From NCBI GenBank assembly GCA_050186335.1, contig JBFWYO010000021.1, positions 1 through 52,642 on the forward strand: a stretch of DNA of 52,642 nucleotides, written 5' to 3'. Shown here one piece after another: positions 24,401 to 33,449 of this stretch; the stretch's first letter is position 1, and every line of letters begins with the position of its first letter. Made by a program: the position numbers and the translations under genes. Source of the DNA: JBFWYO01 sp050186335 (lineage in GTDB: Bacteria > Pseudomonadota > Alphaproteobacteria > Bin65). The notes under the pieces are model-generated. The model worked only from the letters and a program-made list of their open reading frames with translations, was not told the origin of the DNA and searched no databases.

Positions 24401-26302
24401 ATGAGGCGGATGTCGGGGAAGCAATCGAGGTTTTGGCCGGCCATGGCGGTCGCGGCGCTGCTGGTCGCGGCGGCGGCGCCGGGCCGGGCGCAGCAGGACG
24501 ACGCCAAGCCCGCCGATCCGCCGCCGGTCGCCAAGAGCGTCAAGTCGCACGCGCTGTCGATGTACGGCGACGTGAAGTATCCGGCCGGCTTCCAGCATTT
24601 CGACTACGTCAACCCGAACGCGCCCAAGGGCGGCCGCGTGCGCTTCTATGGCGGCGAAACGTTCGACACGTTGCACCCGTGGATCATCCGCGGCGTTCCG
24701 GCGCCCGGCTCGTCGAGCATCAACGACACGCTGATGATCAATTCGGAGGACGAGCCGTTCACGCAATACGGGCTGGTCGCCGAATTCGTCGAAGTGCCGG
24801 AGGACCGCTCCTGGGTGATCTATTACCTGAATCCCAAGGCGCGCTTCCACGACGGCGCACCGATCACCGCCGACGACGTGCTGTTTTCGCTGGACATGCT
24901 GCGCACCAAGGGGCGGCCGTTCTACCGCGCCTATTACGCCAGCGTCGCCAAATCCGAGAAGCTCGACGACCGCACGGTGAAGTTCACCTTCAAGCCGGGC
25001 CAGAATCGCGAACTGCCCTTGATCCTGGGCCAGCTGCCGGTGCTGCCGAAGCATTACTGGGAAAAGCGCAATTTCGAGGCGGTCACGCTCGACCCGCCGC
25101 TCGGCAGCGGCCCCTACAAGATCGGCGCGGTCGACGCCGGCCGCTCGATCACGATGGAACGGGTCAAGGATTATTGGGCCGCCGATCTGCCGCCCAATCG
25201 CGGCCAATCGAATTTCGACGCCATCCAATACGTCATGTTCCGCGACGCAACCATCGCGCGCGAGGCGCTGAAGGCCGGCGATCTGGATTTTCGCGCCGAG
25301 AACTCCGCGCTCGGCTGGGCCACGCAGTACGACATTCCCGCCGTCCGCGACGGGCAACTGATCCGCAAGCTGTATCCGAGCAAACGCACGGAGGGCATGC
25401 AGGGCTTCGTGTTCAACACCCGCAAGCCGATGTTCGCCGACCGGCGCGTGCGCCAGGCGCTCGGCCTGATGTTCGATTTCACCTGGTCGAACAAGAACCT
25501 GTTTTACGGCCAGTACACCGCGACGCGCTCGTACTTCGACAATTCGGAGCTGAGCGCGCGGGGCCTGCCGCAGGGCGAGGAACTGCGGATACTCGAGCAG
25601 TACCGCGGCAAGGTGCCGGATGAGGTGTTCACCCAGGAATACAAGCCGCCGGTCTACGACGGCACCGGCAATATCCGCGACGGCATGCGCAAGGCATTCG
25701 CGCTGTTGAAGGAGGCCGGCTACGAGGTGCGCAACTTCCGGCTGGTCAACGCCAAGACCGGCGCGCCGTTCGAGTTCGAGTTCCTGATCGACGACCCGAC
25801 CTGGGAACGCATCGCGCTGCCCTATATCTCCAATCTCAAGCGGCTCGGCATCGTCGCCAAGGCGCGCTTGGTCGATTCCTCGCAGTTCATCCTGCGCACG
25901 CGCAAATTCGACTACGACATGATCGTCGGGGTGTTCGGCCAGTCGGAATCGCCCGGCAACGAACAACGCAACTTCTGGAGCAGCGCCGCGGCCGACGAGG
26001 AAGGCAGCGAAAACACCATCGGCATCAAGGACCCGGTCATCGACGAGCTGGTCGAGAAGCTGATCGCCGCAACCACGCGGCCGAGCCTGGTGGCGCACGT
26101 GCGCGCGCTCGATCGCGTGCTGCAGTGGGGCTACTACGTCGTGCCCAATTGGCATATCGCGAGCGACCGCCTGATCTACTGGAACCGGTTCGGCATTCCC
26201 GACCAGAAGGACGCGCACAGCTATGTGTTCGGCGCGTGGTGGCTCGATCCCGCCAAGGACGCGGCGCTGCGCGCCGGGCGCAACAACCGCAAGAGCAACT
26301 AG
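24401..26302 (+). CDS. yejA: YejA-type peptide ABC transporter substrate-binding protein (copy 2)
   Basis: Second family-5 binding protein, 633 residues, sharing long segments with copy 1 (SYFDNSELSARGLPQGEEL, EYKPPVYDGTGNIRDGMRKAF, PGNEQRNFW). It has a Sec signal (about residues 10-32, ending PGRAQQ) in place of the Tat signal of copy 1, so the two may be exported by different routes. The ATG at 24401 follows GGGAAAG and is preferred to an upstream TTG. It is 33 bases before yejB. Tandem duplication with divergence is the likely origin. Confidence 0.9.
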   Translation: MRRMSGKQSRFWPAMAVAALLVAAAAPGRAQQDDAKPADPPPVAKSVKSHALSMYGDVKYPAGFQHFDYVNPNAPKGGRVRFYGGETFDTLHPWIIRGVPAPGSSSINDTLMINSEDEPFTQYGLVAEFVEVPEDRSWVIYYLNPKARFHDGAPITADDVLFSLDMLRTKGRPFYRAYYASVAKSEKLDDRTVKFTFKPGQNRELPLILGQLPVLPKHYWEKRNFEAVTLDPPLGSGPYKIGAVDAGRSITMERVKDYWAADLPPNRGQSNFDAIQYVMFRDATIAREALKAGDLDFRAENSALGWATQYDIPAVRDGQLIRKLYPSKRTEGMQGFVFNTRKPMFADRRVRQALGLMFDFTWSNKNLFYGQYTATRSYFDNSELSARGLPQGEELRILEQYRGKVPDEVFTQEYKPPVYDGTGNIRDGMRKAFALLKEAGYEVRNFRLVNAKTGAPFEFEFLIDDPTWERIALPYISNLKRLGIVAKARLVDSSQFILRTRKFDYDMIVGVFGQSESPGNEQRNFWSSAAADEEGSENTIGIKDPVIDELVEKLIAATTRPSLVAHVRALDRVLQWGYYVVPNWHIASDRLIYWNRFGIPDQKDAHSYVFGAWWLDPAKDAALRAGRNNRKSN

Positions 26303-26335
26303 CAAGCCCCCCGGCAGCCGGATACAGTCAACGCC

Positions 26336-27430
26336 ATGTTCGCCTATATCATCCGCCGACTGTTGTTGATCATCCCGACGCTGTTCGGGATCATGATCAT
26401 CAATTTTCTGATCATCAACGCCGCCCCGGGCGGTCCGGTGGAACAGCTGATCGCCAATCTGCGCGGCGAGAACGTCAGCGCGACCGCGCGCCTGGGCACC
26501 GGCGCGGATTCCGAGCTGCGCGGGCAGACCGGCGACGCCAAGGACATCCAGAGCCGCGGCGCGCGCGGGTTGGAAAAGGAGCTGATCGAGCAGCTGCAGA
26601 AGCAGCTCGGCCTCGACAAGCCGCTGCACGAGCGCTTCTGGCTGATGCTGCAGAACTACGCGACGTTCGACTTCGGCAAATCGTTCTTCAAGGACCGGCA
26701 GGTCGTCGATCTCGTGCTCGAGAAGATGCCGGTGTCGATCTCGCTCGGCCTGTGGACGACGCTGATCATCTATCTGATCTGCATCCCGCTCGGCATCCAG
26801 AAGGCGCGCCGCGACGGCAGCAAGTTCGACGTCTGGACGTCGGGTGTTGTGGTCGTCGGCGACGCGATTCCCGGTTTCATGTTCGGCATCCTGCTGATCA
26901 TCATTTTCGCCGGCGGGCGCTATCTCGACTGGTTCCCCTTGCGCGGGCTGGTCTCCGACAATTGGGCGCAGTTGGGCTTCTTCGACAAGATCGCCGACTA
27001 TTTCTGGCACATCACGCTGCCCGTCCTCGCCATGGTGATCAGCGGCTTCGCCACCTTGACGCTGCTCACCAAGAACTCGTTCCTCGAGGAGATCCACAAG
27101 CAGTACGTGGTGACCGCGCGCGCGAAGGGGCTGGACGAAAGCCGCGTGCTGTACGGCCATGTGTTCCGCAACGCCATGCTGATCGTGGTCGCCGGGTTCC
27201 CGGGCGCGTTCATCGGGATTCTGTTCACCGGCTCGGTCCTGGTCGAAGTCATCTTCAGCCTCGACGGGCTCGGTCTGCTCGGCTTCGAGGCGGCACTGGG
27301 ACGCGATTATCCGGTGATGTTCGCCACTTTGTATTTTTTCTCGTTGATCTCGCTGCTCGTGCACATCATCAGCGACGTGACTTACATGCTGATCGATCCG
27401 CGCATCGATTTCGAGCGGCGCGAGGGCTAG
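26336..27430 (+). CDS. yejB: Peptide ABC transporter permease YejB
   Basis: Inner-membrane permease of 364 residues. It opens with the usual IRRLLLIIPTLFGIMIINFL helix, then a large periplasmic loop with AAPGGPVEQLIANLRGENVSA, a YejB trait. The transport signature EEIHKQYVVTARAKGLDESRV faces the ATPase. yejE follows after one base, so the two are translationally coupled. Confidence 0.94.
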   Translation: MFAYIIRRLLLIIPTLFGIMIINFLIINAAPGGPVEQLIANLRGENVSATARLGTGADSELRGQTGDAKDIQSRGARGLEKELIEQLQKQLGLDKPLHERFWLMLQNYATFDFGKSFFKDRQVVDLVLEKMPVSISLGLWTTLIIYLICIPLGIQKARRDGSKFDVWTSGVVVVGDAIPGFMFGILLIIIFAGGRYLDWFPLRGLVSDNWAQLGFFDKIADYFWHITLPVLAMVISGFATLTLLTKNSFLEEIHKQYVVTARAKGLDESRVLYGHVFRNAMLIVVAGFPGAFIGILFTGSVLVEVIFSLDGLGLLGFEAALGRDYPVMFATLYFFSLISLLVHIISDVTYMLIDPRIDFERREG

Positions 27431-27431
27431 C

Positions 27432-28562
27432 ATGGACGTGGCGCGAAAGTTTCTCGGTATCCGCATCACGCCGTTGACGGCCCGGCGGCTGTCCAATTTC
27501 CGTGCCAACAGGCGCGGTTACTGGAGCCTGTGGATTTTCATCACGCTGTTCGTGCTCAGCCTGTTCGCCGAACTGATCGCCAACGACAAGCCGTTTCTCG
27601 TCATGTACGACGGCAAGGCGCATTTTCCGGCCTTCACGCAGTATGCCGAGACCGAATTCGGCGGCGAATTTCCGACCGAGGCGGATTACACCGACCTCGA
27701 AGTGCGGCGGCTGATCAAGGCCAAGGGCTGGATGATCGAGCCGATCATTCCGTACAGCTACGACACCAAGGTGCTCGGCCTGCCGGGGCCGTCGCCCTCG
27801 CCGCCGTCGGCGAAGAACTGGCTCGGCACCGACGACCAGGCGCGCGACGTGGTGGCGCGTTTGATCTACGGCTTCCGCATTTCGGTGATCTTCGGGCTGG
27901 TGCTGACGCTGAGCAGTTCGGTGATCGGCATTTTCGCCGGCGCGATCCAGGGTTATTTCGGCGGCCTGCTCGACCTGATCATGCAGCGCTTCATCGAAAT
28001 CTGGGACAGCGTACCGCTGCTGTATCTGCTGATCATCCTGGCCGCGATCATCGAGCCGAATTTCTGGTGGCTGCTGATTCTGCTGCTGCTGTTCAACTGG
28101 ATGGCGCTGGTCGGCGTGGTGCGGGCGGAGTTCCTGCGCGCGCGCAACTTCGATTACGTGCGCGCGGCCCGCGCGCTCGGCGCGTCCGACAGCAAGATCA
28201 TGTTCAAGCACATGCTGCCGAACGCCATGGTGGCGACCGTGACTTACCTGCCGTTCGTGCTCAGCGGCGCGATTACGACGCTGACCTCGCTCGATTTTCT
28301 CGGCTTCGGCCTGCCGATCGGCTCGCCCTCGCTGGGCGAGCTGCTCAAGCAGGGCAAGGCCAACCTGAACGCGCCGTGGCTCGGCCTGACCGCGTTCTTC
28401 GTGCTCGGCATCATGCTGAGTCTGTTGATCTTCATCGGCGAGGCGGTGCGCGACGCGTTCGATCCGCGCAAGGGCGTCGCCGGCGGCACGCCGGGCGAAC
28501 CCGGCGCCAGCGGCGACCAGCCTGTCGCCGCGAGCGGCACGTTGCAACGGAGCCCGGCATGA
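27432..28562 (+). CDS. yejE: Peptide ABC transporter permease YejE
   Basis: Second permease, 376 residues. After the first helix (WSLWIFITLFVLSLFAELIA) comes a large periplasmic region with YAETEFGGEFPTEADY and KNWLGTDDQARDVVARLIYG, as in YejE. The signature region FDYVRAARALGASDSKIMFKH is the ATPase contact. The C-terminus carries a low-complexity tail. It overlaps yejF by four bases (ATGA). Confidence 0.94.
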   Translation: MDVARKFLGIRITPLTARRLSNFRANRRGYWSLWIFITLFVLSLFAELIANDKPFLVMYDGKAHFPAFTQYAETEFGGEFPTEADYTDLEVRRLIKAKGWMIEPIIPYSYDTKVLGLPGPSPSPPSAKNWLGTDDQARDVVARLIYGFRISVIFGLVLTLSSSVIGIFAGAIQGYFGGLLDLIMQRFIEIWDSVPLLYLLIILAAIIEPNFWWLLILLLLFNWMALVGVVRAEFLRARNFDYVRAARALGASDSKIMFKHMLPNAMVATVTYLPFVLSGAITTLTSLDFLGFGLPIGSPSLGELLKQGKANLNAPWLGLTAFFVLGIMLSLLIFIGEAVRDAFDPRKGVAGGTPGEPGASGDQPVAASGTLQRSPA

Positions 28563-30187
28563 GCGAACGGCTGATCGAGGTCAAAGACCTCGCCGTCACC
28601 TTCAAGTCGCCGTTCGGCGAGGTGCAGGCCGTCCGCGGCGTGTCGTTCCATGTCGAGCGCGGCGAAACGCTGGCCATCGTCGGCGAGAGCGGCTCGGGCA
28701 AGTCGGTCTCGGCGCTGTCGATCCTGCAGCTCCTGCCCTACCCGCAGGCGCGCCACCCGTCCGGCAGCGTCAAGTTCCTCGGCCAGGAGCTGATGGGGGC
28801 GCCCGATATCGAGCTGCGCCGCATCCGCGGCGATCGCATCTCGATGATCTTCCAGGAGCCGCTGACCGCGCTCAATCCGCTGCACACGGTCGAAAAGCAG
28901 ATCGGCGAAGTCCTGCGCATCCACAAGGGAATGCAGAAGGACCAGGCGCGCAAACGGATCATCGAATTGCTGCATCTGGTGGGTATCCGCGACGGCGCAC
29001 AGCGGCTCGGCTCGTTTCCGCACGAGCTGTCGGGCGGGCAGCGGCAGCGCGTGATGATTGCCATGGCGCTGGCCAACGAGCCGGACCTGCTGATCGCCGA
29101 CGAGCCGACGACGGCGGTCGACGTCACGATCCAGGCGCAGATTCTCAAGCTGCTGCGCGAATTGCAGCAGCGCTTCGGCATGGGCATCCTGCTGATCACC
29201 CACGATCTCGGCATCGTCCGGCACATGGCGCACCGGGTGGCGGTGATGCAGGGCGGCAAGATCGTCGAAACCGGCCCGGTCGACGAGATCTTCGCCAACC
29301 CGCAGCATAGTTACACCAAGCACCTGATATCGTCCGAGCCGAAGGGCCGGCCGCCGGCGGTGCGGCCGAATGCGGCCAGCGTGCTGGCGACCCAGGGCTT
29401 TCGCGTCTGGTATCCGATCAAGGCCGGCGTGTTCCGCCGCACGGTCGGCCACATCAAGGCGGTCGACGGCGTCGACATGAACCTGCATGCCGGCGAGACG
29501 GTCGGCGTGGTCGGCGAGAGCGGTTCGGGCAAGAGTTCGCTCGGGCTCGGCCTGCTGCGCCTGACGCGCTCGCAAGGGCCGATCGTGTTTCTCGGGCGGC
29601 CGGTGCAGGATATGCCGCGCAACCAGCTGCGTCCGCTGCGCCGCGAAATGCAGATCGTGTTCCAGGATCCGTTCGGCAGCCTGTCGCCGCGCCTGTCCAT
29701 TTCGGAGATCATCGAGGAAGGGTTGAAGATCCACTTCCCCGGCGATTCGTCCGAGGCGCGCGAAGCGAAGGTGATCGAGGTGATGCGGGAAGTCGGCCTC
29801 GACCCGGCGTCGCGCCACCGCTATCCGCACGAATTTTCCGGCGGCCAGCGCCAGCGCGTCTCGATCGCCCGGGCCGTGGTGCTGCACCCCAAGCTGATCG
29901 TGCTCGACGAACCGACCTCGGCGCTCGACCGCTCGGTGCAGGCGCAGATCGTCGACCTGCTGCACAAGCTGCAGCGCGACCACGATCTGGCGTTCCTGTT
30001 CATCAGCCACGATCTCAAGATCATCCGTGCCATGAGCCACCATGTCATCGTCATGCGCGACGGCAAGGTGGTCGAGCAGGGCCCGGCGGCGCAGGTGTTG
30101 GATACGCCGAAAGAAGCCTATACGCGCGCGCTGATGGATGCGGCCTTCGACTTCAAGGCCGACGAGTCCGGCGTGGTGCGGATTTAG
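28559..30187 (+). CDS. yejF: Peptide ABC transporter ATPase YejF (two fused nucleotide-binding domains)
   Basis: A 542-residue protein with two ABC domains in tandem. Domain 1 has GESGSGKSVSALS near residue 42, LSGGQRQRVMIAMALANEPD and LLIADEPTTAVD. Domain 2 has VGESGSGKSSLGLGL near residue 320, FSGGQRQRVSIARAVVLHPK and LIVLDEPTSALD. Both sets of catalytic residues look intact. It powers the YejBE permease; in enterobacteria the Yej system imports oligopeptides and the peptide antibiotic microcin C. The start overlaps the yejE stop. Confidence 0.95.
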   Translation: MSERLIEVKDLAVTFKSPFGEVQAVRGVSFHVERGETLAIVGESGSGKSVSALSILQLLPYPQARHPSGSVKFLGQELMGAPDIELRRIRGDRISMIFQEPLTALNPLHTVEKQIGEVLRIHKGMQKDQARKRIIELLHLVGIRDGAQRLGSFPHELSGGQRQRVMIAMALANEPDLLIADEPTTAVDVTIQAQILKLLRELQQRFGMGILLITHDLGIVRHMAHRVAVMQGGKIVETGPVDEIFANPQHSYTKHLISSEPKGRPPAVRPNAASVLATQGFRVWYPIKAGVFRRTVGHIKAVDGVDMNLHAGETVGVVGESGSGKSSLGLGLLRLTRSQGPIVFLGRPVQDMPRNQLRPLRREMQIVFQDPFGSLSPRLSISEIIEEGLKIHFPGDSSEAREAKVIEVMREVGLDPASRHRYPHEFSGGQRQRVSIARAVVLHPKLIVLDEPTSALDRSVQAQIVDLLHKLQRDHDLAFLFISHDLKIIRAMSHHVIVMRDGKVVEQGPAAQVLDTPKEAYTRALMDAAFDFKADESGVVRI

Positions 30188-30207
30188 CGTCGGCTTAGAG
30201 TTCGGAT

Positions 30208-31137
30208 ATGGCACTGCTCTATTTCTCCGCCTGGGACGATCGCGGACTCTGGGAACGCGAACTCAAGGCGCTCGACCCCACGCTCGACATCCGCACTTTA
30301 GATAACCTAGGCGACGCGGCGGAGATCGACGCGGCGCTGGTCTGGAAGCCCGATCAGGGCCTGCTCGCGTCGCTGCCGAACTTGAAGCTGATCGCCTCGC
30401 TCGGCATGGGCGTGGATCATATTTTTGCCGATCCGCTGTTGCCGAAGGGCGTGCCGATCGTGCGCATGGTCGACGACAATCTGGTCGATCAGATGAGCGA
30501 ATGGGTACTGCTCAACGTGCTGCGCTATCACCGCGCCGCGGACCGCTACGATGCCGACCAGAGCGCCCAACTTTGGCGCCCCGGCTATCCGCCCGATACC
30601 GGCGCGCGGCGCATCGGCGTCATGGGCCTGGGCGCGATCGGCCTGGATGCGGCGACCAAACTGGCCAAGCTGGGCTTCGCCGTGGCCGGCTGGAGCCGCA
30701 CATTGAAACATGTGCCGGGCATCGAATGCCACGCAGGCGCCGCCGGGTTCGCTGCCTTCCTGCGCCGCACCGAGTACCTGATCTGTCTGCTGCCGCTGAC
30801 GCCGGAAACCGACAGCATCATCGACGCGACGTTGCTGGCGCAACTGCCCAAGGGTGCCGTCGTCTTCAACGCGGCGCGCGGCGGCCATGTGGTCGAAGAG
30901 GATTTGCTGGCAGCACTCGAAAGCGGCCACCTCTCGGCGGCGTGCCTGGACGTATTCCGCACCGAGCCGCTGCCGAAGGAGCATCCGTTCTGGCGCCATC
31001 CCAAGGTGCGCATGACCCCGCACAACGCCGGATTGACCAACCCGAAGACGGCGGCGGCGCAAGTGATCGAAAATCTGCGCCGGCTGCGCACGGGCGAGCC
31101 GTTGCGCAATTTGGTCGGCCGCGAACGCGGCTACTGA
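30208..31137 (+). CDS. ghrA: GhrA-like glyoxylate/hydroxypyruvate reductase
   Basis: D-isomer 2-hydroxyacid dehydrogenase family, 309 residues. The NAD(P)-binding motif GVMGLGAIGLDAATKLAKLGF is at about residues 136-156; the catalytic trio is suggested by LPLTPETDSIID, VVFNAARGGHVVEEDL and the C-terminal HNAGLT. It starts 20 bases after yejF and may be cotranscribed. Its end overlaps the end of the convergent glycosyltransferase gene by seven bases. Substrate preference (glyoxylate or hydroxypyruvate) follows from the family only. Confidence 0.85.
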   Translation: MALLYFSAWDDRGLWERELKALDPTLDIRTLDNLGDAAEIDAALVWKPDQGLLASLPNLKLIASLGMGVDHIFADPLLPKGVPIVRMVDDNLVDQMSEWVLLNVLRYHRAADRYDADQSAQLWRPGYPPDTGARRIGVMGLGAIGLDAATKLAKLGFAVAGWSRTLKHVPGIECHAGAAGFAAFLRRTEYLICLLPLTPETDSIIDATLLAQLPKGAVVFNAARGGHVVEEDLLAALESGHLSAACLDVFRTEPLPKEHPFWRHPKVRMTPHNAGLTNPKTAAAQVIENLRRLRTGEPLRNLVGRERGY

Positions 31138-31847
31138 GGCGCGCTGCCGTCGGTCCTCTTGCGCCGGCGCTCGATCGATTCGCGCAGCACACGCACGTAG
31201 TCCTTCGCTTTGGCCGCGTTGAGATGGCTGGTGTTGGCGGCGTGGATGCGCCGCAGCAGGACGGTCGTTGGCAGAATCGCGGTCCGGGCGCCGGTTTCGT
31301 TGACCCGCCCCATCCACTCGATGAATTCGCTGATCGCGATATCTTCACGATAACCGCCGACGCGTTCCAACAGCGACCGGCGGAACACGACCGTGCCGGG
31401 CGCATAGCCGGCACGCGGCTGCGTGCGCGCGCGCAGGCGGGCGCGATCTTCGGCGCCAAGATCGTCCGAATGGAATTCGACCATGTGGCCGCTGACCAGA
31501 TCGAGCGCGGGATCCGCGGCGAAGGCGGCGAATCGTGCCGCAATGCTGTTCGCCGGCCAAACATCGTCCGCATCGAGAATGGCCAGAAACTCGCCGGAGG
31601 TTGCCGCCAGGCCGCGATTGCGCGCGGCGCCGATGCCGCGATGCTCGGCGCGGATGACGTGCACCTTCGGTCCAAACGCCTCGGCCACCGCTGCGCTGTC
31701 GTCGGTCGAGCCGTCGTCGACGACCACGATTTCGCGGATGTACGGCGCTTGTTCGTCGACGCTCGCAAGCGCATGCGGCAGATACCGGGCGACATTGTAG
31801 ACCGGGATCACGACGCTGAGTTGATCGTGGAACCGCGCGAGGGTCAT
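31131..31847 (-). CDS. Family 2 glycosyltransferase (third of the cassette)
   Basis: Putative cytoplasmic glycosyltransferase of 238 residues with the GT-A fold. Seen: LSVVIPVYNVARYLPHALAS at the start, VVVDDGSTDDS near residue 40, and the metal-binding LDADDVW near residue 92. It has no membrane helix. The C-terminal RRIHAANTSHLN region resembles the two glycosyltransferases upstream in the same run, so all three probably derive from one ancestor. Its start overlaps the HprK-like gene by four bases. Sugar donor and acceptor are unknown. Confidence 0.88.
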   Translation of the reverse strand: MTLARFHDQLSVVIPVYNVARYLPHALASVDEQAPYIREIVVVDDGSTDDSAAVAEAFGPKVHVIRAEHRGIGAARNRGLAATSGEFLAILDADDVWPANSIAARFAAFAADPALDLVSGHMVEFHSDDLGAEDRARLRARTQPRAGYAPGTVVFRRSLLERVGGYREDIAISEFIEWMGRVNETGARTAILPTTVLLRRIHAANTSHLNAAKAKDYVRVLRESIERRRKRTDGSAPQ

Positions 31848-32899
31848 GCGACGCTCCGCAACGCTTGCTGCACGAGCTGCGGAATCGCATGCAAATCGGG
31901 GCCGACGCCGATGCTGAAGCAGGGCACGGACTGGCAAAGCTGCGCGAAGAAGCGCAGGGAAGCGCGATCGTCGCCCGGCAGCAGGATCAGGCTGCTCGGC
32001 GCCACCGCGCGCAATGCGGCCACGGCGCCGATGCGTTCGATGCCGACGCCGCCCTGGTTCGGCACCAGGATGACGTCGATCGGCAGCCGCTCCGGAACCG
32101 CGCCGGGCCGGCGTTCGGCCACGAAGATCGTATGCTTTGGTTTGACGTGCTCGTGGGCGAAATCGATCGGGTCGGGGATCCCGCCGAGCGCCAGGTCGGG
32201 GAACCGCGCGAGGTTGTCCGGAAACAGGTTCGCGCTGGCAAAGACATTGTAGCCGACGACCGGCGGGCCGAGTTCGAGGGCCACGAAATCGTCGCCCAGA
32301 AAACTCATGCCGGCCGCCGCGCATGCCAGCGACGTGGTCGACTTGCCGATCCCGGCCCGGCCAGTGAGCAGCGCGCCCCGCCCGGCCATGCCGACGCCGG
32401 CAGCATGGGTCATGCGCAAGCCGCGATGCTGCAGGAACCAGTGAAACAGCGCCCGCAGCGGCTTGGCGTACAGATAGCTGGGCAGCGGACCGGCCTGGCG
32501 CAGCCATTGAAAGCCGATCCGCCGCTCGAGATCGGCGCCGGTGATGGCGCCGATAATTGCATCGTAGGCAAACCGGATGCCGCCGACGCAATACTCGGGC
32601 ACGAAGCCGGGTACCGTAACGCTGCCGGGCGACCACGGCGGTGCCGGCAATGCGATGCCGGTCGACGCAGCGTCGCCGACGAAAAATGTGGCATCCGTCG
32701 CCGCGTTCGCAGGATCGAACCGGTGCACCAGCGGCCGCATGGTCGAAGCGATTTGCGCCGGCCCGGCGAACACCAGCCTGCAGCGCATATTGCCGGCCGT
32801 CGCGCCGCGCTCGAACGGACCCTGTTGCGCCATGGCACGCGTAACCGCTTCCATGCAGGCATCGAAATATGCGGCGGCGGCGGAAGGTCCCGGAATCAC
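31844..32899 (-). CDS. HPr-kinase-like (HprK-related) protein
   Basis: A 351-residue protein whose C-terminal half resembles the kinase core of HPr kinase/phosphorylase. The P-loop GRAGIGKSTTS is at residues 180-190 and the acidic LGDDFVALEL at 201-210 corresponds to the catalytic aspartates. The N-terminal half has no clear match. It is unlikely to be ordinary HprK, since no HPr or PTS gene is nearby and a PqqD-like gene ends one base before it. HprK-like kinases in peptide-modification clusters phosphorylate peptide serines, so a peptide or glycan substrate is plausible. The start is GTG at 32899. No other start fits better. Confidence 0.78.
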   Translation of the reverse strand: MIPGPSAAAAYFDACMEAVTRAMAQQGPFERGATAGNMRCRLVFAGPAQIASTMRPLVHRFDPANAATDATFFVGDAASTGIALPAPPWSPGSVTVPGFVPEYCVGGIRFAYDAIIGAITGADLERRIGFQWLRQAGPLPSYLYAKPLRALFHWFLQHRGLRMTHAAGVGMAGRGALLTGRAGIGKSTTSLACAAAGMSFLGDDFVALELGPPVVGYNVFASANLFPDNLARFPDLALGGIPDPIDFAHEHVKPKHTIFVAERRPGAVPERLPIDVILVPNQGGVGIERIGAVAALRAVAPSSLILLPGDDRASLRFFAQLCQSVPCFSIGVGPDLHAIPQLVQQALRSVA

Positions 32900-32900
32900 G

Positions 32901-33341
32901 TCATGTTTTCGGCGGCGTGTGCGGCCAGCCCGCGGCGGTTACATCGTGGATCGGATCGAGCATGAGCAGCTCTTCCATGTCGCGATAGACGTTCAGGGTC
33001 ATGCCGGCGAAGGCGGCCGTTCCGGCCATGGCGGGCGGCGCGACCGGCGCCGCCGGAACCGCGACTGCACCCGGCTGCGCCTCGGCGAGCAGATCGTAAA
33101 GCAGCAACTGATCGACCAGCGTGCGCAGATGATCGGCGGCGACGGCCGGCGGGAGCGCGAAACGCGCGGCGAGACTCGTCGTAACCGCATCGAGCGGGTG
33201 ACCGGCGGTCAATGCGTCCCAGACGAAGCTGGCGTTGCCGTCCAGGCTGAAATAAGTGCCCGATTCGAGATTAACGATGACCGCTTCGTCGTTAATGGTC
33301 TCGTGAATGATCGAGTTGGATTTCACGCGATACTGTGTCAT
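32901..33341 (-). CDS. PqqD-like peptide-chaperone protein with C-terminal tail
   Basis: A 146-residue protein. Residues 1-88 look like a PqqD / RiPP-recognition winged-helix fold (SIIHETINDEAVIVNLESGT, YFSLDGNASFVWDAL, LRTLVDQLLLYDLL). An Ala/Pro-rich linker (89-112) joins it to a tail, residues 114-146, containing YRDMEELLMLDPIHDVTAAG then WP. PqqD domains bind leader peptides and present them to modifying enzymes. An in-frame start at 33434 would add 31 residues and shorten the gap after the upstream gene to 15 bases; 33341 is preferred because the fold begins there. Neither start has a strong Shine-Dalgarno. Confidence 0.78.
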   Translation of the reverse strand: MTQYRVKSNSIIHETINDEAVIVNLESGTYFSLDGNASFVWDALTAGHPLDAVTTSLAARFALPPAVAADHLRTLVDQLLLYDLLAEAQPGAVAVPAAPVAPPAMAGTAAFAGMTLNVYRDMEELLMLDPIHDVTAAGWPHTPPKT

Positions 33342-33449
33342 CGCCTGCAATGCTCGGGCTGGGAGCGGCCGCCGAAACGCCGGCGAAACATGGCGCAAGC
33401 CCGGCGCAATTGCAAATGCCGCATCGGCCGGCATCGGGTCGTCGACGAA

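Noticed and set aside
24173..27508. Minus-strand open frame of 1,111 codons opposite yejA and yejB
   Set aside because: Shadow of the Yej genes with atypical composition and no recognisable domain.
28244..30214. Minus-strand open frame of 656 codons opposite yejF
   Set aside because: Antisense shadow of two intact ABC domains; no family features.
31844..32899. Ordinary HPr kinase/phosphorylase of the alphaproteobacterial PTS regulatory system
   Set aside because: Alphaproteobacterial HprK is short (about 150 residues) and sits with PTS and two-component genes; this one is 351 residues and linked to PqqD-like and glycosyltransferase genes.
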